From the NCBI GenBank assembly GCA_011389935.1, contig JAABTJ010000016.1:1-64000 (forward strand): DNA of 64,000 bases, in the 5' to 3' direction. Below the pieces are notes generated by a model. The model was not told the DNA's origin. It made no database searches and saw nothing but the letters and a program-made list of their open reading frames with translations. Below, in pieces: positions 1 through 8,808 of the stretch. The DNA comes from Desulfobacteraceae bacterium (lineage in GTDB: Bacteria > Desulfobacterota > Desulfobacteria > Desulfobacterales > Desulfosalsimonadaceae). The position numbers were made by a program, and so were the translations under genes. Positions within the stretch are counted from its first letter, which is position 1. The number at the start of each line of letters is the position of its first letter.

Positions 1-86
1 ACAAGACGCCGCCGCGATCTTGAACCGAAATCCGAATGTTGAGATGGGTTCTAGTTTGTAACCCTTTGAGTGCCGAGCAAATAGCA

Positions 87-800
87 ATGGTATCCATTAC
101 AAGAGAAAACCTGGAATTGATGATCGAATTGCAGTCCGCGGAAATCGATGCCGCCGGCATTGAAGCCGCGTTGGCTTCCCTGCCGGCGCAGGCGGCAGCC
201 CTGGAAATGCAGCTTGTTGAAGCGACCGGGCTTGTTGAATCGAGAAAAAATCATGCGGCTGAATTGAAAAAGAAATACCGGATGATCGAGGCGGATTTTG
301 AAACCAGCCAGTCGAGGATTCGGAAACGGAAGACCCAGCTTGATTCCGTCAAGAGCAATAAGGATTACCAGGCGCTTTTAAAGGAAATTGACGATATCCA
401 TGCCACATGTTCCCGCATGGAAGACGAAATGCTCCAGTGCCTCGATGATATTGATGCGGCGGAAGCCGGGCTTGCCGAGGCGGAAAACATGTATGCGGGG
501 GAAAAGGCCGTTATTGAAGGCAAAAAACGGGAATATGAAGAAATTGCCGCCGTTGAAAGGGAAAAATTGTCCCAATTGCAGGCAAAAATCAGAAAAATCG
601 TCGATATGCTCGATCCCGCCCTGAAAGGAAAATATGATAATATCAAGAGCAAATCAGGGGGTGTTGCGATTGTGTCGGTAAACGGTGGCATATGCAAGGG
701 GTGCCATTTGAATATCCCCCCTCAGCTGTACAATGAACTTCACAGGGAAAATGAACTTCGTTTATGCCCCCATTGCTATAGGATGATTTATGTTTTATAA
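87..800 (+). CDS. C4-type zinc ribbon coiled-coil protein (DUF164/CT398-like)
   Basis: The first roughly 180 residues are charged, heptad-like and rich in Glu, Lys and Ala, as expected for a long coiled-coil hairpin. The C-terminus carries a four-cysteine zinc ribbon (CKGCH, then CPHCY about 20 residues later). This architecture and length (237 aa) match the small bacterial family with a C4-type zinc ribbon whose role is unsettled; nucleic-acid binding or scaffolding has been suggested. The open frame extends 17 codons further upstream to 36, but the ATG at 87 begins the conserved-looking helical region, so I prefer it. RNase P RNA follows 38 bases downstream on the same strand. Confidence 0.85.
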   Translation: MVSITRENLELMIELQSAEIDAAGIEAALASLPAQAAALEMQLVEATGLVESRKNHAAELKKKYRMIEADFETSQSRIRKRKTQLDSVKSNKDYQALLKEIDDIHATCSRMEDEMLQCLDDIDAAEAGLAEAENMYAGEKAVIEGKKREYEEIAAVEREKLSQLQAKIRKIVDMLDPALKGKYDNIKSKSGGVAIVSVNGGICKGCHLNIPPQLYNELHRENELRLCPHCYRMIYVL

Positions 801-837
801 TAAGCGTTACTTGTTTTGTATCGCATGATTTGAGTAC

Positions 838-1224
<387 letters not shown>

Positions 1225-1363
1225 TTTTTTTTTCTGCCCTGGCAGTTGAACATGACAAATGATCCCTCGGTGCGGGCGCATGCCGCAACGCTTGTGCCAA
1301 TCAACTGCGAACAAAAGCGCACCCAACTGTTACGTTTTTTTTAGCATTACTGAGAAACCCGCC

Positions 1364-2671
1364 ATGGAAAACAATGAATCCTGCGACCTTTCTTTTGCCG
1401 AAAGGATAAAATTCTACTCGCGCCCTTATGTGCGCTGTCTTCTATATATCTCCGGCACGGACAACCCGAACAACCTGTTTACCAAAAGCCTTTACTCCAA
1501 ATTGATCACAAGCTCTCATCTGCTGGAAGACCTGCTTGATTTTCACGGGGCCAAGAACAATTCCAACTGGTATTTTTACCGGGAGCTTGCCGCGGCCGTC
1601 AGGCACCTGAGCCTTGCCGGGTATTCCCAGAAGCACATCTTAAACCGGCTTGTGTTCTACGATATTGACCGGAAAGAGGATTTCCGGAAATACGGGGAGA
1701 TTGTGCTTGATTTCATCAACAATTCCCTGATGAACCTTGCGCCGGTGATCAACAGCGAAGCCCTTCGGCTCGGCGTTTATGACAAGCTTGAGGCCTATGC
1801 GGCCTCCCACTTTCCGGATGTGGTCACCGGAGAAAAGCTGGAATACGACATTGATGACGAAGACAAGGACCAGCAGCAGGACCATGTGGTCCGGGTAGCG
1901 AACGAATTTATTTCCATTGCGGACGATTTCGACACCTACGAGTTCTACGAAGCGTATGATCTGGAAGGCCTCAAACAACTTGTTCCCGCAAAGGTCAACG
2001 AGGTATCTATACGGCGCTTTGAAATGCTGGTGCACAATCTCCAATCTTCTTTTGACACCTATGTTATCCACGGCGGGTTCCAGTTCGGCAACCGCCGGAT
2101 GAAGCAGTTTCGTTCCTACTTTTCCGTCATTTTTCACCTGCTGCAGATCATGGGAAGATTCCTCCATTTCTATGAGCGTCATTTGATTGAAGTCGGGTAT
2201 AAAAGTATTTACAAGGAAGTGCGTGAAAAGCTGTCGACCCTTGTGTCTCCAAATCTGCTGCTGGACTGCACCATCAATTACGGACTGCACTTCGTAAACC
2301 ACTATTTTATCACCGGACGGAAAGTGGCCCATGAAATATTGAAAGAAAATGTTCAGAAAGGGCGGATCCGGGTCCCCATACCCAGGGACCTGGGTTTTCA
2401 TTGCCGTCCCAGCCTGCTGGTGGCCAAGGTTGTTCAGAAATACGGCGGGCAGGTGGAAATGGTGGTCAACGGCGACCGGTTTGATGCGGGCAGCGTACTG
2501 GATGTGCAATGGGCAGGGGGGAAGATTCAGAAGGAAAAGATCGAGGCAGTGGTCTTTGAAGGCGACGTGCGCGCACTTCGCGACATAGAAATCCTGGCGG
2601 GCGTCAATTACGGCGAGGACCGCATGGGCAAGGGAATATCGCTGCCCAAGGATCTTCATTACCTGAGATAA
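1364..2671 (+). CDS. Large protein with C-terminal HPr-like domain
   Basis: A 435-residue protein from the ATG at 1364; the frame is open 35 codons further upstream, but that part is not protein-like. The last 90 or so residues form an HPr-like domain: the phosphoacceptor motif GFHCRPS places His346 where HPr His15 sits, and AGSVLDV resembles the HPr regulatory-serine region. The N-terminal 340 residues are mostly helical, aromatic-rich and not recognised by me. HPr is the phosphocarrier of the PEP phosphotransferase system. Here the domain is probably regulatory, since no sugar permease or EI gene is nearby. It sits between rnpB and ispD, transcribed the same way. Confidence 0.75.
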   Translation: MENNESCDLSFAERIKFYSRPYVRCLLYISGTDNPNNLFTKSLYSKLITSSHLLEDLLDFHGAKNNSNWYFYRELAAAVRHLSLAGYSQKHILNRLVFYDIDRKEDFRKYGEIVLDFINNSLMNLAPVINSEALRLGVYDKLEAYAASHFPDVVTGEKLEYDIDDEDKDQQQDHVVRVANEFISIADDFDTYEFYEAYDLEGLKQLVPAKVNEVSIRRFEMLVHNLQSSFDTYVIHGGFQFGNRRMKQFRSYFSVIFHLLQIMGRFLHFYERHLIEVGYKSIYKEVREKLSTLVSPNLLLDCTINYGLHFVNHYFITGRKVAHEILKENVQKGRIRVPIPRDLGFHCRPSLLVAKVVQKYGGQVEMVVNGDRFDAGSVLDVQWAGGKIQKEKIEAVVFEGDVRALRDIEILAGVNYGEDRMGKGISLPKDLHYLR

Positions 2672-2696
2672 ATTTTACAATGCGGCGTATGTACGG

Positions 2697-3398
2697 ATGG
2701 TATCGGCGATAATACTTGCTGCGGGCAGCGGGAAACGGATGAACAATGCCCGGCCGAAACAGTACCTGGACCTGGCCGGTTTACCCGTGCTTTCCCGAAC
2801 GCTCATGGTTTTTGACGATCATCCGGCGGTCAACCGGATTTTTGTGGTGGTCGCTGCTGAGGAAATTCCCTATTGCCGCAAGCACATTCTTTCAACGGTC
2901 GCCTGGAAAACGGAAATCATGCTGGTTCCCGGTGGAGAACACCGGCAGGATTCCGTTTACGAGGGTATCAAGGCCGCGGAACGGCAAACGGGCGATCATG
3001 CGATCGTTCTTATCCATGACGGCGTCCGTCCTTTCGTGTCCGGTGATATGATCACCGACTGCATTGATTGCGCAGCGAAATCCGGGGCCTGCATTTTGGG
3101 CGTTCCCGCATCGGATACGCTGAAGCAGGCCGACTCCCGGGGCCTTATCACCGGCACCATTTCCAGGAAAAATGTCTGGATGGCCCAGACGCCGCAGGCG
3201 TTTTCCCTGAAACGGATCAAGGCCGGACTTGAAAATGCAATTGAAAAAGGCCTTCTGGTAACCGACGATGCTTCCGTACTTGAAAGTTACGGGACGCCGG
3301 TACAAATCCTTCCCGGTAGCAAAAACAACATAAAGATTACAACCCCCGAGGATCTCCATTTCGCCCTTTTCCTGCTCGGGGAGGCCGGTAAATCATAG
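2697..3398 (+). CDS. ispD: 2-C-methyl-D-erythritol 4-phosphate cytidylyltransferase
   Basis: Third step of the MEP isoprenoid pathway: couples CTP and MEP to CDP-ME in the cytosol. The 233 residues are the normal IspD length. The N-terminal nucleotide-binding signature AIILAAGSGKRM, the substrate segment GGEHRQDSVYEGI, the DGVRPFV metal/CTP motif and the late TDDASVLE segment are all present. The start ATG lies 25 bases after the HPr-domain gene, so co-transcription is plausible. In many bacteria ispF follows ispD or is fused to it; it is absent here, so ispF must be elsewhere. Confidence 0.96.
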   Translation: MVSAIILAAGSGKRMNNARPKQYLDLAGLPVLSRTLMVFDDHPAVNRIFVVVAAEEIPYCRKHILSTVAWKTEIMLVPGGEHRQDSVYEGIKAAERQTGDHAIVLIHDGVRPFVSGDMITDCIDCAAKSGACILGVPASDTLKQADSRGLITGTISRKNVWMAQTPQAFSLKRIKAGLENAIEKGLLVTDDASVLESYGTPVQILPGSKNNIKITTPEDLHFALFLLGEAGKS

Positions 3399-3505
3399 TC
3401 AGGTTGTTTGCATACCGGATCCGGCGCGCTTATGTTTGATGACATCTGTGGCGGCCCGAAAGGATGGGAGATATAATACTCGGATAATTTCAAAAGGGGG
3501 ATACC

Positions 3506-4051
3506 ATGAAGGACGCGATAATGAAGGTGATCAAGGAACGGCGGAGCGTGAGAAATTTCGAAGACAAAGCGGTTCCGGATGACTTGCTGCAGACCGTGCT
3601 GGAGGCGGTTCAGTGGACACCGTCATGGGCGAATACCCAGTGCTGGGAAATCGTGGTTATCAAGGACCCGGAGGTCAAGGCCCGGGTGCAGGAGGCGGTT
3701 CCAAAGTCCAATCCCGCGTTCAAGTCCATTGTCAACGCGCCGGTGGTCCTTGCCCTGTGCGCCAGGTTGAACGATTCCGGCTATTACAAGAATGCCGTGA
3801 CCACCAAGTTCGGCGATTGGTTCATGTTCGATTTGGGGCTTGCCACCCAGAGCATCGTTCTTGCGGCCCATGCAGCGGGGCTTGGCACAGTTATCGCGGG
3901 GTTGTTCGATCACGACAAGGCCGCAGCGGCCGTCAACATGCCCGCCGGACATGAGTTGGTGGTGTTAATTCCCATGGGGTTTCCGTCAAAGGTTCCCTCC
4001 GCCCCGAAGCGCAAGGAGATTTCGGAATTTACGAGGGAGAACACGTTTTAG
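3506..4051 (+). CDS. Nitroreductase family flavoprotein
   Basis: A 181-residue member of the FMN-dependent nitroreductase fold. The N-terminal RRSVRNF motif binds the FMN phosphate in this family, and the segments WTPSWANTQCWE and GLATQSIVLAAHAAGLGTVIAG are typical of the FMN pocket and dimer helix. The physiological substrate cannot be told from sequence; members reduce quinones, nitro-compounds or enones, or act in cofactor metabolism. A purine-rich ribosome site (AAAAGGGGG) lies just before the ATG. It ends 20 bases before the convergent Mla lipoprotein gene. Confidence 0.88.
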   Translation: MKDAIMKVIKERRSVRNFEDKAVPDDLLQTVLEAVQWTPSWANTQCWEIVVIKDPEVKARVQEAVPKSNPAFKSIVNAPVVLALCARLNDSGYYKNAVTTKFGDWFMFDLGLATQSIVLAAHAAGLGTVIAGLFDHDKAAAAVNMPAGHELVVLIPMGFPSKVPSAPKRKEISEFTRENTF

Positions 4052-4070
4052 ACCCTTGACAGGCGGCACT

Positions 4071-4709
4071 TTATCGGAGATTGTCGTACATGTCGCCGAT
4101 AAAGCGATTGGATACAGCCTCCATGGCCTTGCTCATCGACCGGGCAAGTTCATGGGGGTTGTTTTTTTGAAGGGGCCTGGTTTCCCGGTAGGTTTTTTGA
4201 AACAGGATTTCTTCGGTTCGGGATACCGGGTCGACGCGCGTCAAAGCCAGCCGAAGGACGAGCACCGCCTCCCATTGGCGATTTTCATCGTTTTCGTAAA
4301 AATCGACGATCGTTCCTTCCACCCGGTGGGTGGCAGCCTTTCCGGGGGTCGTCGATACGCTCATGCCGGCAGGGCCTGCCGCCTCGATATCCCTCACCAG
4401 CAGGGTGGTCAGCATGTCGGCCGGCGTGGTAATCCACTGGTGGTACAGGTACCGGCTTCTTTGGTACGGGTTGTCGGCATAAACGATATGGGTGGTGTTG
4501 AACGGGGGCTGCGTTTGGAGCCGCTTCACGCGGATGACAACCGGGCTGTTGGTGATGTTTTTCACAGAGATTTGCAGTTCCGGCACGTCATAATGGAGCG
4601 CGTAATAGCTCACGGGTTCCGGCTGATGGCGGGAAAACCCGCATCCGCAGGCAAGAAGGAACATCCCCCCTGCCATCAGCATGATGCATATTGCCGTTTG
4701 TTTTCGCAT
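4071..4709 (-). CDS. ABC-transport auxiliary lipoprotein (PqiC/ABC_trans_aux type)
   Basis: A 212-residue lipoprotein: a short basic start, a hydrophobic stretch and a lipobox LLAC with the lipidated Cys near residue 21. The remainder, with YYALHYD near the start and the DIEAAG region, fits the ABC_trans_aux family (PF03886) found with MCE/Mla operons. It probably works at the outer membrane or periplasm with the MlaD-like protein encoded 11 bases upstream. It is the last gene of a four-gene minus-strand operon mlaE-mlaF-mlaD-lipoprotein. Confidence 0.82.
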   Translation of the reverse strand: MRKQTAICIMLMAGGMFLLACGCGFSRHQPEPVSYYALHYDVPELQISVKNITNSPVVIRVKRLQTQPPFNTTHIVYADNPYQRSRYLYHQWITTPADMLTTLLVRDIEAAGPAGMSVSTTPGKAATHRVEGTIVDFYENDENRQWEAVLVLRLALTRVDPVSRTEEILFQKTYRETRPLQKNNPHELARSMSKAMEAVSNRFIGDMYDNLR

Positions 4710-4720
4710 GGGAACACGCT

Positions 4721-5701
4721 TTATTTTTCAATTGGTTTGGGCGCTGCCGGGCGTCCGAAAAGAAGCTGCGGCGGATGGTTTGCCAACTGGTCCATCAGCC
4801 GATTCAGGTTGCCCGCGGCCTGGTGAAGGTCGTCCACGATTATCGACAGTTTTTGATCGTATGCGTCAATGCGCGTCTCCGTATCGGCAGCCATGGTGCC
4901 TGCCCGGTCAAAAAGGGCCGCGGCATTTTCCGCGGCTTTTCCCGCCTCTGCAATGGTTTTTTGGATCGGCTCTGTGTTTGCATCCAGAAGCCTGTCCGCC
5001 CGTTCCATTGTCCGGCGGCTGTCTTTGATCAGGGCGTCAAATTCCTCAAGGGAGCCCAAAAGGGAAGACTGAATTTCCTTCCACTCCTCCATGTCCAGTA
5101 TGGCGTTGGCTTTTTCAATGCTATCGCGAAGACCGGTGGAAATTTCCTCTATCCGGGCTTCGGTTATCATCCGGTTGAAATTGTCAAGAGCGGACTCCAT
5201 GCCCATGGACAATTCTTTTACCCGGAGCTCCTGCAGGTTGGTGATGATTCGGTCCACCCCGCTGATCATGCGGGAGAGTTCGGACGGCCGCGTCGCGATG
5301 ACGGGATATTGTGGTGTAAAGGTCAACTGCGGCGTCTTTTCCCTGTCCTCCGGAAGCGCCCTTTCGAGATCGATATACATGATCCCGGTGATTCCAATGG
5401 TGCGGATGATTGCCACCAGTTCGGACGGATCGGCCAGTTCATCCTCAATGAGCATAATGACTTCGACAAGGTCGCCGTCCGGGGCGAGGCGGAGAGATTC
5501 GACGAGCCCCACCTGGACGCCCCGGTACCGGACCTTTGCGGACGGATTGAGCCCCCGGACCGAGTCCTGGAAATATCCGGCGTACCGCTGTCCCTCCCTG
5601 AAGTAATCGGAAAGACCGAGTATCAGGGTAAACAGGATGATCAGGGATCCCCCGATGATGACGAAAATTCCGACGGAAAATTTTTGCCGGGTGGTGGCCA
5701 T
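4721..5701 (-). CDS. mlaD: MlaD-like MCE domain protein
   Basis: The substrate-binding component of a Mla-type phospholipid/lipid transporter. One N-terminal membrane segment (about residues 8-28) anchors it to the inner membrane. It is followed by an MCE domain at about 38-120 (GYFQDSVRGLNPSAKVRYRG, then VGLVESL), and then a long helical region to residue 326 in which heptads and Ala/Glu richness suggest coiled coil. The length is greater than E. coli MlaD (about 180), closer to the long MCE proteins of deltaproteobacteria. It lies between mlaF and the lipoprotein gene. Confidence 0.9.
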   Translation of the reverse strand: MATTRQKFSVGIFVIIGGSLIILFTLILGLSDYFREGQRYAGYFQDSVRGLNPSAKVRYRGVQVGLVESLRLAPDGDLVEVIMLIEDELADPSELVAIIRTIGITGIMYIDLERALPEDREKTPQLTFTPQYPVIATRPSELSRMISGVDRIITNLQELRVKELSMGMESALDNFNRMITEARIEEISTGLRDSIEKANAILDMEEWKEIQSSLLGSLEEFDALIKDSRRTMERADRLLDANTEPIQKTIAEAGKAAENAAALFDRAGTMAADTETRIDAYDQKLSIIVDDLHQAAGNLNRLMDQLANHPPQLLFGRPAAPKPIEK

Positions 5702-5793
5702 AATATTTTCCCATTATTAATTGGCGTTTCCACGCATACCGGAGCGCGGCTTTGCCTTTGTTCATATGATTTTACAATATACAGAAAATGCAA

Positions 5794-6561
5794 TTATTTC
5801 AATACCGATGAAACGCTTTTGCGCATAAAAAAATTTCTGACCTCCGGGTTATCATGACTGTTTTTCAGTATCCGGGGGTCTCCCTGGGCGATGATTTTCT
5901 TGGTCTTCATGTCGAGCAGGATTGCCCTTTTGCTAACGGTGAAGATGCTGTCCAGGTCGTGGGTGACAATGACGATGGTGGTACCTGTTGTTTGGTTGAT
6001 GTGCAGGATCATCTCGTCGATTCCGGCTGCAGTGCTGGGGTCGAGACCGGCAGAGGGTTCGTCCAGGAAAAGGATATCCGGGTTAAGGGCCATGGCCCTG
6101 GCAAGGCCGGCCCTTTTTTTCATGCCGCCGCTGATCTCGGAAGGCAGATGCTGTTCAAAACATGCCAGCCCTACCATCGACAACTTCATCCGGACGATCA
6201 CCGGAATCAGCCGGCTGTCCATTTGATGGTGCTCGATGATCGGAAGGGCGACATTTTCGCCGACGGTCATGGATCCGATCAGCGCGCTCCCCTGGAACAA
6301 CACGCCGATTTTTTTCAGAAGGTTCATGAAGGTCTGCTCGTCCGTGTTGAAAATGTCCGTATTCCGGATGTATACATGCCCGGAAGCAGGCGTTTCCAGG
6401 CCGATCATGTGGCGCAGAAGGGTGGTCTTGCCCGATCCGCTTCCCCCCATAATGATGAAGATCTCCCCCCGGTCCACCGAAAAGCTGATATCGTCCAGGA
6501 TAAGGTCGTCGTTGTACCGGACGACGAGATTTTCCACCCTCAGGCATTCGTTTTGCGGCAT
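5794..6561 (-). CDS. mlaF: Mla-type ABC transporter ATPase
   Basis: ATP-binding subunit that drives lipid transport across the envelope with MlaE and MlaD. Walker A GGSGSGKTT, the ABC signature SGGMKKRAGLARA, Walker B ILFLDEPSAGLDP and the H-loop VTHDLDS are all present. The start ATG at 6561 (MPQNECLRVENL) is chosen because it lies five bases after the mlaE stop; the longer open frame upstream overlaps mlaE and is not credible. That gives 255 residues, normal for the family. A 92-base gap separates it from mlaD. Confidence 0.95.
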   Translation of the reverse strand: MPQNECLRVENLVVRYNDDLILDDISFSVDRGEIFIIMGGSGSGKTTLLRHMIGLETPASGHVYIRNTDIFNTDEQTFMNLLKKIGVLFQGSALIGSMTVGENVALPIIEHHQMDSRLIPVIVRMKLSMVGLACFEQHLPSEISGGMKKRAGLARAMALNPDILFLDEPSAGLDPSTAAGIDEMILHINQTTGTTIVIVTHDLDSIFTVSKRAILLDMKTKKIIAQGDPRILKNSHDNPEVRNFFMRKSVSSVLK

Positions 6562-6566
6562 TGGCT

Positions 6567-7808
6567 CTACCCCCAGTAAATTCGGATAACGGCAAACATC
6601 GAATCGAACAGGATGATGAGAAAAATGGCCGTCACCACGGCGGATGTGGTGGCGTTGCCCACGGATGCCGCACCCCCTTTGGCCTGGAATCCCCGGAGGC
6701 ATCCGGTGAGGGCGATCAGGGCGGCAAAGATGGAGGATTTGAAAAGCCCCCACATGAGTTCGAACAGTTTAATGGCGCTTATCGACTGGTTGATATAGGT
6801 GTCCATGGCAACATCGAGCATTGCTGCACCGATAATCGCCCCTCCGGCAATGGCGAAAAGGTTGGAGAACATTGTGAGCACCGGCACAACGAGAACAGCC
6901 GCGATCAGCCGGGGGAGCACTAAAAAGAGGTTGGGGTCGAATCCCATGACATAGAGGGCATCGACTTCCTCGGAAATTTTCATGGTGCTGATTTCCGCAG
7001 CATAGGCGGAGCCTGAGCGGCCCGCAACCACAATGGCGGTCATGATGGGTCCAAGTTCCTGCACCATGGCCACGGCCACGAGGTTTGCAACGTATAGGTT
7101 TGCACCGTATACCTTGAGCTGCATGGACGATACAAAGGCGATGATAAGCCCCAGCATCAGGCTGATGAGCCCGACGATGGGGACTGCGTCGACGCCGGTG
7201 GTTTTCATATGCATCACAATATCCCCGTATCGCAGGGAGCGGGGGTGCTTCATGACCCGGGCCACGGAAATGGCAATGGCCCCGATAAAGGCGATAAAAT
7301 ACACAATGCCTTTTAGCGCGTTGATTGCCGCCTCGCCGGCCTGAACGACAATATTCGGTGGTGGGGGATGGGTGATGGGGCAAAGGGTGCTCCGGTCAAA
7401 ATCGGTGATATCGAAAATTCTCTGGTGATCCGGGCGCATCCCTGCAATTTCGAACTTGTTTTCGGAAACCCCTGTCATGTTCTGGATTTCGGATAGGACC
7501 ATTACCCCATAGTCATCGAGCCGGTTTACCCCGGCAATATCGATGAGCACGTTTTTAAATCTGTGCTGCCTGATTTCAGGCCGTATCTTCTTGATCAGGT
7601 CATGCGCGGTGTCGATGACCATGTCGCCGTGGAGGAATATGGTGGCCGTGCCCGGCGCCGAAGGCCGGATCTCAAAGGTGCATGTATCGATGGGATCGGA
7701 ATTCATAAGGGAATGTATTGCCTTTTTTTCCGCAAAAGGGGGCAGCGAGATCGATAAAACCTCGGGTAATCTATCATGATCCGTTCTTTTTCGCAACATG
7801 CTTGCCAT
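6567..7808 (-). CDS. mlaE: Mla-type ABC permease with N-terminal STAS domain
   Basis: Integral membrane permease of the Mla system. Residues from about 160 to the end match MlaE, with several membrane segments and the conserved stretch ELGPIMTAIVVAGRSGSAYAAE. About 90 residues before it form a STAS-like domain (IFLHGDMVIDTAHDLI ... NVLIDIAGVNRLDDYG), so MlaB and MlaE functions appear fused in one chain of 413 aa. The start is uncertain: 7808 has a GGGA site upstream, while an ATG at 7706 (MNSDPIDTC) begins closer to the STAS domain. It is the first gene of the minus-strand mla operon. Confidence 0.92.
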   Translation of the reverse strand: MASMLRKRTDHDRLPEVLSISLPPFAEKKAIHSLMNSDPIDTCTFEIRPSAPGTATIFLHGDMVIDTAHDLIKKIRPEIRQHRFKNVLIDIAGVNRLDDYGVMVLSEIQNMTGVSENKFEIAGMRPDHQRIFDITDFDRSTLCPITHPPPPNIVVQAGEAAINALKGIVYFIAFIGAIAISVARVMKHPRSLRYGDIVMHMKTTGVDAVPIVGLISLMLGLIIAFVSSMQLKVYGANLYVANLVAVAMVQELGPIMTAIVVAGRSGSAYAAEISTMKISEEVDALYVMGFDPNLFLVLPRLIAAVLVVPVLTMFSNLFAIAGGAIIGAAMLDVAMDTYINQSISAIKLFELMWGLFKSSIFAALIALTGCLRGFQAKGGAASVGNATTSAVVTAIFLIILFDSMFAVIRIYWG

Positions 7809-7879
7809 CTTTTCCCGTTGCTGGTAGAAAAAAGTCTTTTATGCGGAAGGCATTGCGCCGTGAAACATCCGGATAGAAG

Positions 7880-8713
7880 ATGGACCAGAAGTTGGGGAGT
7901 GAATGGATGCGTTTTTTTAAAAAACATGATTTCGGTGAGGTTTGCGGCTGGGAGGTGGGGTGTTCTCCTGTTGGACATCCTTTGATGACAACGATCTTCT
8001 ACCGGGCAGGATCGGTTCTGATCGATACGGGTCCGTCCCGCATGCGACCGGAGGTTATGGGTGTCGTTCCGCAGCATTCCGTGGACGCCGTTTTGCTGAC
8101 CCACTACCATGAAGACCACAGCGGAAACGCCGCCGCTGTAAAAACCCGGTTTAACATTCCCGTTTACGGCTCCGCCCAGACTGCGGAAAAACTCTCCCGC
8201 CCCTATAAAATTTTTCCGTATCAGCACTTTATATGGGGTGCAACAAAACCTTTGAAAGTGGACGTGATTCCTGACGTTCTGAAAACAAAGCACCTTTCTT
8301 TTTTGTCCATCCCTACACCCGGTCACTCCAAAGACCACGTTGCCTTTCATGTGCCTGAGCGCGGCTGGCTTTTTTCAGGCGATCTCTTCCTGTCCCGCCG
8401 GATCAAGTATTTTCGTGCCGATGAAAAAATCCTCGACCAGATCGACTCCCTTAAAAAAATTCTTGCCCTGGAGTTTGACGCGCTTTTCTGCGGCCATCAC
8501 CCTCAACCCGAAAATGGAAAAGCGCAGATTGCTGCCAAGCTGCAGTACCTCGAGGATTTTTACGGAAAAGTCTCCACCCATGCCGACAAGGGCATGGATG
8601 AAGCCATGATCATGAAAACCCTTGGATTGAAAGAGCAGACGCTTGTTAAGATGATCTGCTTTGGAAACGTAAGCATGAAAAACATGGTGCGCTCGGTTAT
8701 CCGTGATCGGTAG
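7880..8713 (+). CDS. Metallo-beta-lactamase fold hydrolase
   Basis: A 277-residue MBL-fold protein with the dinuclear metal motif THYHEDHSG, a later histidine in PTPGHSKDHV, an aspartate in LFSGDLFLS and a final histidine in FCGHHPQPENG. This set is complete, so it should be an active zinc or iron hydrolase; the substrate is unknown. The C-terminal 60 residues are helical, as in glyoxalase-II-like or LACTB2-like enzymes. It is monocistronic, divergent from mlaE and convergent with the M48 protease gene. Confidence 0.88.
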   Translation: MDQKLGSEWMRFFKKHDFGEVCGWEVGCSPVGHPLMTTIFYRAGSVLIDTGPSRMRPEVMGVVPQHSVDAVLLTHYHEDHSGNAAAVKTRFNIPVYGSAQTAEKLSRPYKIFPYQHFIWGATKPLKVDVIPDVLKTKHLSFLSIPTPGHSKDHVAFHVPERGWLFSGDLFLSRRIKYFRADEKILDQIDSLKKILALEFDALFCGHHPQPENGKAQIAAKLQYLEDFYGKVSTHADKGMDEAMIMKTLGLKEQTLVKMICFGNVSMKNMVRSVIRDR

Positions 8714-8808
8714 AGAGATGGCGCTACGCTTGCTTTCTGATTTTCATTGAAAATGTTTTCAACGGAAAAAGACGGCGCAAAAGTTCTTTTTTTGATGCCT
8801 GAAAGCCC

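Noticed and set aside
3434-3477. TATAAT at 3472 upstream of the nitroreductase gene as a promoter
   Set aside because: The nearest -35-like sequence is about 32 bases away, and nothing suitable lies at 16-18 bases.
4691-5857. 388-codon + strand frame over mlaD
   Set aside because: Opposite strand to the mla operon, composition not protein-like, and mlaD has clear MCE motifs.
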